46,268 bases of DNA from Pseudomonas kairouanensis (GCF_004682055.1 NZ_QUZU01000047.1:1-46268); one strand, 5' to 3'; positions 15,780 through 23,255 are shown, counted from the stretch's first letter. Notes: generated by a model from the sequence alone, not told the origin. Numbers and translations are program-made.

Positions 15780-16292
15780 ATGAGTGCATGTCAGTTATCC
15801 GCCACAAAAAATGAGCGAAGTCCCTCAACAATGCTCATTGTCGCAGTGGCGAATGTCTCTGAGCCGGAGCTGGGTGTAGAGATTATCAAGCGCATTTCGG
15901 GCCAAAATCTGATCGACCTTTTCAACGAACTGGATCGGCCTGATTCCGATAAGGCTATCGTTGGTGTCCTGCTGGCAGTTCCTCCAGAATTTAACGGATC
16001 TCAGCGATGGATCGCTGAAAGTGTGTTTGATTTTGGACGCGCCGAGCTAAGGGTAGCGGATGACACTTGCTTAGATACATACGCCTACCGGCTTGCTTCA
16101 AAGGCTGTATTCAGAGACAACGCAAGGGTCGACCCAGCAGATATCTTAGGCTGGAGATCACTCTATGAAACGCCCAATGCGAATGGTGACGTTGATCCAG
16201 AGCTTGTCGCCCATCAAACCTGGTTATCAATTGTGATCACTCGAATGGTCAACGCGGTAAATCTACCTGATGCGGAGGAAGCCACTGAGTAG
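15780..16292 (+). CDS. Hypothetical protein divergent from XRE regulator
   Basis: 170 residues from the ATG at 15780, which has GGAG with 5-base spacing; an ATG at 15765 (with GGGG upstream) is the alternative. The protein is acidic, soluble, mixed alpha/beta in appearance (MLIVAVANVSEPELGVEIIK, LIDLFNELDRPDSDKAIVGVLLAVP, ILGWRSLYETP). No catalytic motif, signal or membrane helix is seen. The HTH gene opposite suggests a regulated accessory function such as a toxin, phage or island cargo gene, but this is only context. Family unknown. Confidence 0.6.
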   Translation: MSACQLSATKNERSPSTMLIVAVANVSEPELGVEIIKRISGQNLIDLFNELDRPDSDKAIVGVLLAVPPEFNGSQRWIAESVFDFGRAELRVADDTCLDTYAYRLASKAVFRDNARVDPADILGWRSLYETPNANGDVDPELVAHQTWLSIVITRMVNAVNLPDAEEATE

Positions 16293-16480
16293 TTACTAAC
16301 TCTTCATTGGTGCCGTAGCTCAATTCCAAAGGCGACCTTTTGAAAGACAACACGGGGAGGAGGGAACGGATACTTCTGTCTTTTGAACTCACAAACTTAA
16401 CGATAGTCATCTGCCGACGATAGAGCATTAAGAACGCGACGGCTACGCTCACCTCCCAACAGTATTCACGAGAGACGCCC

Positions 16481-16654
16481 ATGAAAGGAAGACATAAAGT
16501 CACAACCTCTAAGTGGTTTTTGAAGGCTCAACTTGAGGCCGAGGCTCAGCGCATTATGGCAACGAGACCTAATGAAGCAGCTAATAGATTTCTTGATGCG
16601 GCATTGCAATTTGGAATCGAACATGAACCTATTGGGCGCCTTGCTGGTGGTTAG
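16481..16654 (+). CDS. Small basic/helical hypothetical protein
   Basis: 57 codons from the ATG at 16481 with GAGAG upstream. The start KGRHKVTTSKWFLKAQLEAEAQRI and the later NEAANRFLDAALQFGIEHE suggest two helices, like short phage or plasmid proteins. No family is recognised. It is reported because it has a ribosome site and protein-like composition; it could be chance. Confidence 0.4.
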   Translation: MKGRHKVTTSKWFLKAQLEAEAQRIMATRPNEAANRFLDAALQFGIEHEPIGRLAGG

Positions 16655-17017
16655 CATAAGCCATTATCGCCAGCTTAGGCTTGACCCAGATACTGAAACA
16701 TAACTGACCCAGGGCCCTACATCATGAACCGTGCCAATGCTGAAAGGAATAATCCGGAGGCTTCTGCGGTTGGCCGATTTCTGCCGATACCAAAGAACTC
16801 CGATGGTTCACTATCTGCCCTCCACTAACGCCAGGCGTGGGTCGAATCTGGGGTGCAATGGTTAGCGCACTGAATTTTGAGCAGCTTGTGCATCGATTGT
16901 GGGGATAAGTTGAGGATAACCGGTCAGCTCATATTGGCTTGAACCCCCGTCTGCAAACCCGAAGGCACATGTCATCGACCTTGAGGAAATATCTTGTTGC
17001 TATGGGATGAGTACGCT
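16655..17017. other. Intergenic stretch without a convincing gene
   Basis: Only short frames are seen, for example a 34-codon ATG frame at 16724 with no family resemblance. No hairpin, tRNA or repeat is evident. Confidence 0.4.
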
Positions 17018-17438
17018 ATGGACACTACTTTGAGAATCGCCATGCTTGTAGTGGAATGCAAGCAACGAATTATATCCTCCGGGGACGGGCTGAACAGTTG
17101 CGGAATTGAGTGAGTTGACGGCTCAAACGGTTGATGAGCTAAAGACAAGAGTTTACAGCTTGATGAGTGAAGGTCGAATTTTTGCCATAAACTACGAAGG
17201 CGTCGATTACATTCCTACATACGCTTTTGACGCTAACGGCGGCTACCAGCCAGTCCCAGTATTGAAGGCTGTCATTGAGATATTGGCGAAGCGCAAAGAT
17301 GCTTGAGGGACGGCTTTCTGGTTCGGCTCCTCAAATTCCTCCCTCGGTTGAAGGCAGCCGAAAGAGGTGATACGAATTGACGCCGGCATAGTCCTGGATG
17401 CCGCGAGCGATGAAGTTCGTGGCACTTTGCATGGATGA
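17018..17438 (+). pseudogene. Broken antitoxin-like gene (Xre/MbcA/ParS toxin-binding type)
   Basis: Three lesions split one recognisable protein of about 139 codons. Piece 1 starts at ATG 17018 (DTTLRIAMLVVECKQRI, SSGDGLNS). A one-base insertion (extra T near 17098) shifts it into the frame AELSELTAQTVDELK...GRIFAINYEGVDYIPTYAFD. A TGA at 17304-17306 follows KRKDA, where relatives have Trp before GTAFWFGSSNSSLG. A second TGA at 17349-17351 precedes RQPKEVIRIDAGIVLDAASDEV...LHG, ending at 17438. The order of motifs fits the antitoxin-type toxin-binding proteins (old DUF2384) of Pseudomonas. The family is inferred from memory; that it is one broken gene is clear. No RES-type toxin gene follows. 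Confidence 0.7.
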
Positions 17439-17520
17439 TAAGGCGCATCAAACCTACAACCTCAACTCGTCGACCGCGAGCGATAGCATCGACAGGGACG
17501 GGGGCAGTCATGAGATTAGT

Positions 17521-17601
17521 AAGCGATGGGCTCTTGGACGCAAGAACTGGCTCTTTGCAGGGTCGTTACGCAGCGGCAAACGGGCGGCAGCGATCATGAG
17601 T
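17521..17601 (+). pseudogene. IS66 tnpC remnant, left part (interrupted by intact IS66)
   Basis: The translation RWALGRKNWLFAGSLRS...KRAAAIMS matches the conserved C-terminal segment of IS66 transposases, including the copy on the minus strand of the neighbouring intact element. It runs to 17601, exactly where the intact element begins, and continues after it at 19975. Everything 5' of this segment is missing. Confidence 0.85.
17594..17601. repeat. Target-site duplication, left copy
   Basis: TCATGAGT directly before the left end of the IS66 element; the same 8 bases follow the right end at 19975-19982. Eight base pairs is the duplication length of the IS66 family. Confidence 0.92.
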
Positions 17602-17632
17602 GTAAGCGTACGGGGAATACGCCTTGCGCAAG

Positions 17633-19159
17633 TCAGCCCGGCATCCACTGATGTGGCAGTAGCTGCTCGATCTCACTAGCCTTCTGCGTCGGCAGCCGCA
17701 TTAGTACATCCTTGAGATACGCATACGGATCATGCCCATTCATGCGCGCCGACTGGATCAGGCTCATGATCGCCGCTGCCCGCTTACCGCTGCGCAGCGA
17801 TCCAGCAAATAGCCAGTTCGACCTACCAAGCGCCCACGGCCTTATCGTGTTTTCGCAGGCGTTGTTATCGATGGGCACAGCACCATCATCAAGGTAGCGC
17901 GTCAGCGCTACCCAGCGTTTCAAGCTGTAATCCAGAGCTTTGGCCGTGGCTGAGCCCTCGGGCACAAGTGCGCGTTGAGCGATCATCCACTCATGCAACT
18001 TTTCAGCGACGGGCACCGCCATTTCTCGGCGTAATCGACAGCGATCTTCATCGCTCATGTCCTTGGCCTGCCGTTCGACCTCATACAAGCCGCCGATGGA
18101 GTGCACCGCCTGTTCGGCCAACTGGCTTTTGTTCGCCACATGCAGGTCGAAAAACTTGCGCCGGACATGGGCCATGCAGCCGATTTCGGTGATGCCCTGC
18201 TCGAAGCCAGCCTTGTAGCCTGCGAAGTCATCGCACACCAGCTTACCGTTCCAGGTGCCTAGGAAGTTGCGCGCATTTTCGCCTGCACGGCTGGGGCTGA
18301 AGTCGTAGACCACCGCTTTCAGTGCCGAGAACGGTGTCGTGCAGTAGGCCCAGACATACGCTCGGTGCGTTTTCTTTTCGCCCGGGGCCAGCATCTGCAC
18401 CGGTGTTTCATCGGCATGGAGGACTCGCTGGGCCAACACGGCTTCGCGCAGTGCATCTACCAGCGGTTGCAGTTGTACACCGGTTTGGCCGACCCACTGA
18501 GCCAGCGTCGAGCGCGGGATCGCCAGGCCGGCACGGCCGAAGATCTTTTCCTGCCGGTACAACGGAAGGTGGTCGGCGAACTTGGCCACCATCACGTGGG
18601 CCAACAAGCCGGCAGTGGGGATGCCCTTGTCGATCACCTGTGCCGGTACCGGCGCTTGAGTCAGTGTTTCGCATTGGCGGCAGGCCCACTTGCCACGTAC
18701 ATGTTGCTCAACCGTGAACACGCCGGGGGTGTAGTCCAGCTTCTCGCTGACGTCTTCGCCGATGCGTTGAAGTTGGCAGCCGCAGGAGCATTGAGTGTTC
18801 TCTGGTTCATGATGAATGACGGTACGAGGGAACTGCGGCGGCAGCGGCGCACGTTTAGGCTGTTGGCGTGGTTCGTCCGGTGCAGGGGCGGGACGAAGTG
18901 CTTTCAACTCGGCATCAATGGCTTCGAGATCGGTGCTGAGCAAGTCATCCAGCAAGCTGCCTTGCTCCGGGCTGATTTGCTCACTGCGCTTGGCAAACTT
19001 GTGGCGTTTGAGGACGGCAATTTCGTGAGAGAGCTGCTCGATGACGGTCTTGTCGCGACGGCTCTCTCGGCCCATGGTGTCGACCTTCGACAGCAACTGC
19101 GCAGCGAGTGCACGCAGTTGATCGGGCGTCATTTGGTCGAGATTGGGCGAGGAAGTCAT
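17633..19159 (-). CDS. tnpC: IS66 family transposase TnpC
   Basis: 508 residues from the ATG at 19159 (an AAGG site lies upstream; a 9-residue longer frame exists). It is the DDE transposase of IS66. Visible features are the N-terminal helical leucine-zipper-like part (LRALAAQLLSKVDTMGRESR...LSHEIAVLKRHKFAKRSEQ), the CxCG-type zinc motif CSCGCQL, CRQCET, the catalytic blocks HADETPVQ and CDDFAGYKAGF, and the C-terminal NNACENTIRPWALGR with the final Glu. Length and motifs are complete. It cuts and joins the element ends together with accessory TnpA and TnpB. Confidence 0.94.
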   Translation of the reverse strand: MTSSPNLDQMTPDQLRALAAQLLSKVDTMGRESRRDKTVIEQLSHEIAVLKRHKFAKRSEQISPEQGSLLDDLLSTDLEAIDAELKALRPAPAPDEPRQQPKRAPLPPQFPRTVIHHEPENTQCSCGCQLQRIGEDVSEKLDYTPGVFTVEQHVRGKWACRQCETLTQAPVPAQVIDKGIPTAGLLAHVMVAKFADHLPLYRQEKIFGRAGLAIPRSTLAQWVGQTGVQLQPLVDALREAVLAQRVLHADETPVQMLAPGEKKTHRAYVWAYCTTPFSALKAVVYDFSPSRAGENARNFLGTWNGKLVCDDFAGYKAGFEQGITEIGCMAHVRRKFFDLHVANKSQLAEQAVHSIGGLYEVERQAKDMSDEDRCRLRREMAVPVAEKLHEWMIAQRALVPEGSATAKALDYSLKRWVALTRYLDDGAVPIDNNACENTIRPWALGRSNWLFAGSLRSGKRAAAIMSLIQSARMNGHDPYAYLKDVLMRLPTQKASEIEQLLPHQWMPG

Positions 19160-19209
19160 GCCTTGGATTTTACCAAAGCAGCACACCTGCCACAGCTAAA
19201 AGAGCCGAT

Positions 19210-19545
19210 TCAGAGCAACGTAATTACACCGTTAGCACCCACCCGCTGCCAGGGCAGGCCCAGCACCAGCGCTTGAAGTTGTTCGGCGTCGAGTTCAACT
19301 TCGTGGCCTCGATGAGTGCCAGGCCAGTGGAATTTGCCTTGGTTCAGGCGGCGCGCGGCCAGCCAGATGCCAACGCCGTCATGTACGAGCACCTTCATGC
19401 GGTTAGCGCGGCGATTGGCGAACAGATATGCGCAGTGCGGCTTCGCCGCACCGAACACCGCGACCACACGGGCTAATGCTGTGTCCGTACCGGCGCGCAT
19501 GTCCATGGGCTCAGTGGCGAGCCAGATGGCGTCGATGCGGATCAT
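19210..19545 (-). CDS. tnpB: IS66 family accessory protein TnpB (Orf2)
   Basis: 111 residues, start ATG at 19545 in an ATGA overlap with tnpA. It matches the IS66 Orf2 family over its full length: WLATEPMDMRAGTDTALARVV, CAYLFANRRANRMKVLVHDGVGIWLAARRLNQGKF. It is needed for efficient IS66 transposition but its biochemical role is unclear. It is 50 bases upstream of tnpC. Confidence 0.93.
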   Translation of the reverse strand: MIRIDAIWLATEPMDMRAGTDTALARVVAVFGAAKPHCAYLFANRRANRMKVLVHDGVGIWLAARRLNQGKFHWPGTHRGHEVELDAEQLQALVLGLPWQRVGANGVITLL

Positions 19546-19874
19546 TGGGAGAGGCTGCGGATGAAGCGTGCGCAGCCGTCCGGATCGAAGATCGGCCAGC
19601 TCACAGTGACTGTTCGCTGCCCCGAAGAAATCTCGATGCGGGCTACATCCTGATCCTGCCGAGCAGGCGTCGCCGCAGCGGTCTCAAGCTTAAACGGTAC
19701 AAATGCAGGCAAGCCAGAAGCCTGCCGGTCACGATAGATAGGTATCCACTTGCGAACCAGATTAGCGTTGATGCCGTGCCGCAGCGCCACGCTGGCAATG
19801 GATACATCGGGGCTCAGGCATTCCTGGACAACTTGGGCCTTGAAGGGTTTGGGATAAGAGGTGCGCTGACGCAT
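19542..19874 (-). CDS. tnpA: IS66 family accessory protein TnpA
   Basis: 110 residues from the ATG at 19874, with AAGGA and 6-base spacing; the longer frame to 19907 would start within the upstream hairpin. It has the helix-turn-helix of IS66/IS3-type TnpA (YPKPFKAQVVQECLSPDVSIASVALRHGINANLVRKWI). It probably binds DNA. It is first in the IS operon and overlaps tnpB by ATGA. Confidence 0.92.
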   Translation of the reverse strand: MRQRTSYPKPFKAQVVQECLSPDVSIASVALRHGINANLVRKWIPIYRDRQASGLPAFVPFKLETAAATPARQDQDVARIEISSGQRTVTVSWPIFDPDGCARFIRSLSQ

Positions 19875-19887
19875 GGTGTTCCTTGAA

Positions 19888-19937
19888 TTAAGGGCGATGG
19901 TGTCCACGTATTTTTAGGTGGGCACCATCGCCCTTAA
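19888..19937. promoter_or_regulatory. Long hairpin ahead of tnpA
   Basis: TTAAGGGCGATGGTG (19888-19902) and CACCATCGCCCTTAA (19923-19937) form a perfect 15-bp stem with a 20-base loop, between the right end of the IS and the tnpA ribosome site. It may end incoming transcription or hide the tnpA start in read-through RNA, which would protect against activation by outside promoters. A degenerate version is also present in the remnant at 21.1-21.3 kb. Confidence 0.65.
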
Positions 19938-19974
19938 TCTGGGGATTCTGAAGGTGTGTTCGGCAGACGCTTAC

Positions 19975-19982
19975 TCATGAGT
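19975..19982. repeat. Target-site duplication, right copy
   Basis: TCATGAGT directly after the right end of the IS66 element, identical to 17594-17601. Confidence 0.92.
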
Positions 19983-20140
19983 TTGATCCAGTCTCCGCGC
20001 CTGAATGGTCTTGATCCGTAGGCATATCTGAACGATGTTCTTACGCGGCTGCCGACTCAGCGGGCGAGTGAGTTTGATCAGTTACTGCCGCATAAGTGGC
20101 AACCGGTTTCATCACGCGAGGAGTGATGCCCGGACGCTTA
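19975..20140 (+). pseudogene. IS66 tnpC remnant, right part, with old element end
   Basis: Continues the frame broken at 17601: SLIQSPRLNGLDP, stop (TAG), AYLNDVLTRLPTQRASEFDQLLPHKWQPVSSREE, stop at about 20127. It corresponds to the last ~50 residues of an IS66 TnpC. The in-frame TAG shows that this copy was also degenerate independently of the insertion. After the stop, AGTGATGCCCGGACGCTTA resembles an IS66 terminal repeat with its last base lost. Confidence 0.82.
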
Positions 20141-20231
20141 ATTTTGATCTATATATCACAACGTCAGACACGGGTATCCACGGAGGTTGGATACCGATTC
20201 AGTGAATCAGCCAAGTTAGGAGGGGTTACCA

Positions 20232-20400
20232 ATGACTGAATTGGAAAGTGCCGAGTCCCGAGCGACGGAAGCGGGGAAGTCATCATTGATCTCCCCACAG
20301 AGTTCCTTGCAGCAATGAACGTGGGGCCCGGTGATTTGCTTAGCATCGAGTTGGCAAACGCCGCGATCGTGCTCAAATGTATTCGACCCAATGCAGTCAG
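20232..20400 (+). pseudogene. Frameshifted AbrB/MazE-like antitoxin gene
   Basis: ATG at 20232 with AGGAGG upstream begins MTELESAESRATEAG. In the same frame it then turns to nonsense and stops. One frame over, the text EVIIDLPTEFLAAMNVGPGD and LLSIELANAAIVLK continues the expected swapped-hairpin antitoxin fold. The shift point is the run of four G at 20273-20276; loss of one G explains it. No intact toxin gene follows; a short frame at 20391 could be leftover. The family call is by pattern, the frameshift is direct observation. Confidence 0.6.
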
Positions 20401-20470
20401 TCGAGCCTCCGGTCGATGTCGAATATGGGCTACTCGTTCATGGCAACGAAATATTCGAATATATCCTGAT

Positions 20471-20487
20471 CACTATAATTTATAGTG
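20471..20487. promoter_or_regulatory. Perfect 17-base palindrome
   Basis: CACTATAATTTATAGTG: two perfect 8-base arms around one central base. It resembles operators of XRE-type antitoxins, and its half site CTATA.TG recalls the CTATAGTG at 15738. It lies after the frameshifted antitoxin gene and has no intact downstream gene now, so it may be a relic promoter operator. Confidence 0.5.
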
Positions 20488-20623
20488 CGTCCGATATATT
20501 GGTATGAATCAGTTGATGTCAGATACTGTCGTATACGTTTAATCTGCCTATCTGTACACAATTTATTGAGGTGGGCATGGCAAGGAATCTGCTACCGGCC
20601 ATTCAATCGCCACGGTCGCTGGA

Positions 20624-20960
20624 CTATTGGTCGTCGGGCTCTGCGTAGGCTTCTGCAAGAAGGGCTTGGGCGTGACCTTCGAGGAAGTCGAAAACCTCCT
20701 CTTGGATATATCCGTTGATTGCTTGCGCCAGCCCTTTGATACGACCCCATTCTGGTCTAAGCACTGCATAGTCAGCCTACTCAAGAGGCCGCCGCGCACG
20801 TCGTACTTGTCATTAACCACCTCAAGCAATGTGTCGTATCGTTGCAAATACTCGGTTTCTTCCCTCAGTACGATTACCAATGCCCGCTTGGCCATTTCCA
20901 CCGTGAAGGCCACAGACTCAGTCGCATCAGGCTTCTTTACCCGATAGCCTTCAACTCCAT
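20624..20960 (-). pseudogene. Frameshifted gene of unknown function
   Basis: On the minus strand the first part reads YRVKKPDATESVAFTVEM, AKRALVIVLREETEYLQRYD and LLEVVNDKYDVRGGLLSRL up to about CLDQNG. Then the protein-like text switches by one frame to RIKGLAQAINGYIQEEVFD and FLEGHAQALLAEAYAEPDDQ, with a stop at 20624-20626. Both parts have normal, helix-rich protein composition, while each frame beyond the switch looks like noise. One indel near 20750 therefore broke a single gene of about 110-130 residues. I do not recognise the family. Confidence 0.5.
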
Positions 20961-21019
20961 CGCACTGATCAAATGGGCGTACCGCACTAGATTTCCCATT
21001 TTTTCCGCTGTTGTTGGAT

Positions 21020-21051
21020 AGATTTTCTTAACCGCGCCAAGATTTTCTTAA
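21020..21051. repeat. Tandem 12-bp direct repeat
   Basis: AGATTTTCTTAA occurs at 21020-21031 and 21040-21051, a 20-base period (about two helical turns). It sits just upstream of the frameshifted minus-strand gene, so it could be a regulator or replication-protein binding pair left from a mobile element. Confidence 0.5.
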
Positions 21052-21129
21052 AATGTGCGCCGAACGCTCAGAAAATATTAACGGAAATGGCCACGCAACC
21101 ACTATTTTTGGGCTTTCAGCTTATCGGCG

Positions 21130-21320
21130 GTAAGCGTCCCGCAATCACACCTTGCCGCATTGCGCTTTCTGGAGGACCTGGGCTTTGAACGGGTTGGGAT
21201 AAGAGCTACGTTGGCGCATAGAAATCCTAGCGATAAGGGTGATCGCGTTCGCTTAAAAATACGCGGACACCACTGCCCCTTAATGCTGGAGCTCGGTAGG
21301 TGACTTGGCCGGAAGGTTAC
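21130..21320 (-). mobile_element. Internally deleted IS66 derivative (MITE-like remnant)
   Basis: Begins with GTAAGCGTCCCGCAATCACACC, an IS66-type terminal repeat, and then passes directly into the 5' end of a tnpA on the minus strand (start 21219, MRQRSSYPNPFKAQVLQKA). The spacing from this tnpA start to GGTTAC at 21320 matches that from tnpA start to the right end in the intact copy (about 100 bases), so this is probably the degraded other end. All internal genes are lost. No flanking duplication is seen. Confidence 0.65.
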
Positions 21321-21641
21321 ATGTATATAGCGAGACCCATGACTTTTCGGCGCAGATAGACCTCCAAATTTCCGCCAATCCTCAAAGGCGGTAAATGAGG
21401 CTGGGGGAGGGGGCGTTTACCCTAATCTGTGAGAGTCGCATCGATTGTGCGAGGTATGTAACCTTTCCAAGGGAAGCCATCAGGTGCCAATCTTCACTAC
21501 CGAGTATCCCTGGCAATGGCAGTTTCACTGCCCTACAGCATATGCGCTGGCTCGGTGACTAACTAGATGTAATCGATAACAATCTTTGAAAACGAATTTT
21601 CCGTAACACGTGCTTGTTACATTTAAATTCTCACAAGGTGC
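21321..21641. other. Gene-free stretch
   Basis: No convincing frame. It contains one KOPS-like GGGGAGGG (21404-21411, + strand) and otherwise nothing recognisable. Confidence 0.4.
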
Positions 21642-22844
21642 TTACTCAAAGACTCTAGATGAATCAACGGCATAACGGTTATGCAGGGCATTGAGCGACT
21701 CATACCCCAGTCGACTTCTGGTCGCCCAAAAACCACTTGTGTCAATTGAATGCATAATGCTTGCCGTGCGAATGCTGTCTAACCGTGCGCATGCCATTTG
21801 ATCAATGGTACTTTGGGCGAATCCATCAAACGCCATTAAATGTGCTGCTTCTACAGAAATCTCTTTCACTATGTTGCTGAGCTGTCTAATGGTTAAGCCT
21901 GGCCTCCCACTTAACGTGGTGAAAAGAGCACTATTAGGCAGCTTTCCACTTTTAAACAAAATCTCCCGCGAATTGAGGTAGCGCTTTAAGTAAGTTTTAA
22001 ATTCACTGGGTGCGACTAACTTATAAGCACTTCCCGAGTCAATCACAGAGTAACTCAATTCTTCTCGCTCGACGTCCTTGGTGAAATTTGAAAGCATAGG
22101 CTTCCAAGTTTTACTGCCCGATAGAAATCTTGCAGGCACAAGCAAGTAAATGATCATGGCTATAATGAACAGCGAACGCTCATGCGCAACATCATTCATA
22201 CAGAGGTTTTCTGCGGCCTTGAGAAGGTATCTTAAGTGAACCTGATCTAATCTCCCAACCAAAGAAATCCCCTTACCACTAATGCTGGCGATGAAGGATA
22301 GATCTATAGGCATAACCGGATTGGTCTCTACCAAGTTTTTACCTTGTAAATAATAGTAAAGCTTAATACAAACTGAACGAATCCCAGCAAGCGACCTTGG
22401 TTCTGACGTACTCCCTTTTGAAGCATTGGAGAAAGGGCGCCATCGACCATTAATGTATATTTTTCCGTCTCCGCCGATATAAAACCGGCGAATGGGATTC
22501 GCTGATACCCAACTAGGTGGAGGAGAAACACAAAACTCGAAAAAGTTTTTTAGGTCTTCCGTACTCAATTTTGATAGCGGACACTGATTCACGATCCATG
22601 ACCATAATAACAACCGTTCAGTTACGCTACGGTAGTACATGTAAGTGGAGCTAATTTCGGCCGCCTGCTCATAGTTTACATAGCTCGCTAGAAACTCTCT
22701 AACGGCATCAAAAATAATAACGGGATCTCTCTCAACACCGAAACCTTCGAGATACGCTTGAATTTCTGGATGAAGCTCAAAGTATTCATCTAGTGGAAGT
22801 GTTATTGCGTCCTGACCTGAAAAAATAGGGTAGGGATTAGTCAT
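21642..22844 (-). CDS. Divergent tyrosine-recombinase-like protein
   Basis: 400 residues from the ATG at 22844 (TAGG about 8 bases upstream). The gene is clearly richer in A/T than its neighbours, which suggests transfer. An N-terminal helical half (VREFLASYVNYEQAAEISSTYMYYRSVTERL, key part SSTYMYYRSVTERLLLW) resembles a SAM-like core-binding domain. The second half has YLLVPARFLSG in the place of the box I Arg, then LDSIRTASIMHSIDTSGFWATRSRLGYESLNALHNRYAV, shown by RTASIMHSIDTSG and LGYESLNALHNRYA, which align with the usual HxLRHTFATxL...LGHSS...YxH region. Arg and the final Tyr are kept but the two His look replaced (Ser-Ile-Arg, Gly-Tyr). It may be a non-canonical integrase or a DNA-binding relative. 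It lies about 410 bp from dif. Confidence 0.55.
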   Translation of the reverse strand: MTNPYPIFSGQDAITLPLDEYFELHPEIQAYLEGFGVERDPVIIFDAVREFLASYVNYEQAAEISSTYMYYRSVTERLLLWSWIVNQCPLSKLSTEDLKNFFEFCVSPPPSWVSANPIRRFYIGGDGKIYINGRWRPFSNASKGSTSEPRSLAGIRSVCIKLYYYLQGKNLVETNPVMPIDLSFIASISGKGISLVGRLDQVHLRYLLKAAENLCMNDVAHERSLFIIAMIIYLLVPARFLSGSKTWKPMLSNFTKDVEREELSYSVIDSGSAYKLVAPSEFKTYLKRYLNSREILFKSGKLPNSALFTTLSGRPGLTIRQLSNIVKEISVEAAHLMAFDGFAQSTIDQMACARLDSIRTASIMHSIDTSGFWATRSRLGYESLNALHNRYAVDSSRVFE

Positions 22845-23255
22845 CGAGATACCTACTATTGAATAGCTACTAGCTCCAAGCGTAGCCCACACTGGGAATA
22901 GATAGCTAGAGAATATTTACCTCGCATCTATGGGGGAGCATCCTAAAAAGGATATATCATTTATGAATACCATGAAAAAATACTTAAGAATATGATTTCG
23001 TGAGTAAAAAAACTTCTGACATATAAAAAATTCTCACCTACGGAACCCACTAACTCCCTACGAAAACAGGCGAGATATTACATTTGAAGGGAGAGTAATG
23101 GCACAGATCCAAAATGTACTCGTCCAACTTAATGTTTTTTCTATATTTTTTATGAGGAACAGATTTCGCTTCTAGGAGGAACGGTCACACGGTGAGAAGG
23201 TTGCAGGCCTGACTGGCCGCCAATGGCTAACTGGAAGAGTGCTGCCTGATACATG
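22845..23255. other. AT-rich intergenic stretch before dif
   Basis: Between the recombinase-like gene and the dif site no convincing ORF is seen. AT content is visibly high, with several TATAAT-like runs. AGGAGG at 23175 has no good start codon nearby. It may hold the promoter of the recombinase-like gene. Confidence 0.4.

Larger units (their letters stand above)
17602..19974 (-). mobile_element. Complete IS66-family insertion sequence (tnpA-tnpB-tnpC)
   Basis: 2373-bp element bounded by imperfect terminal inverted repeats: GTAAGCGTACGGGGAATACG at the left end and, read inward from the right end, GTAAGCGTCTGCCGAACAC. It carries the three IS66 genes in order tnpA, tnpB, tnpC on the minus strand, all intact, and has perfect 8-bp flanking duplications. 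It is inserted inside the C-terminal coding part of another IS66-type tnpC, in opposite orientation. Intact genes and perfect duplications indicate a recent and possibly still mobile insertion. Confidence 0.93.

Noticed and set aside
17398..17679. 93-codon frame on the + strand as a gene
   Set aside because: It joins the end of the dead antitoxin region, an IS66 tnpC fragment and the IS left end; no single protein.
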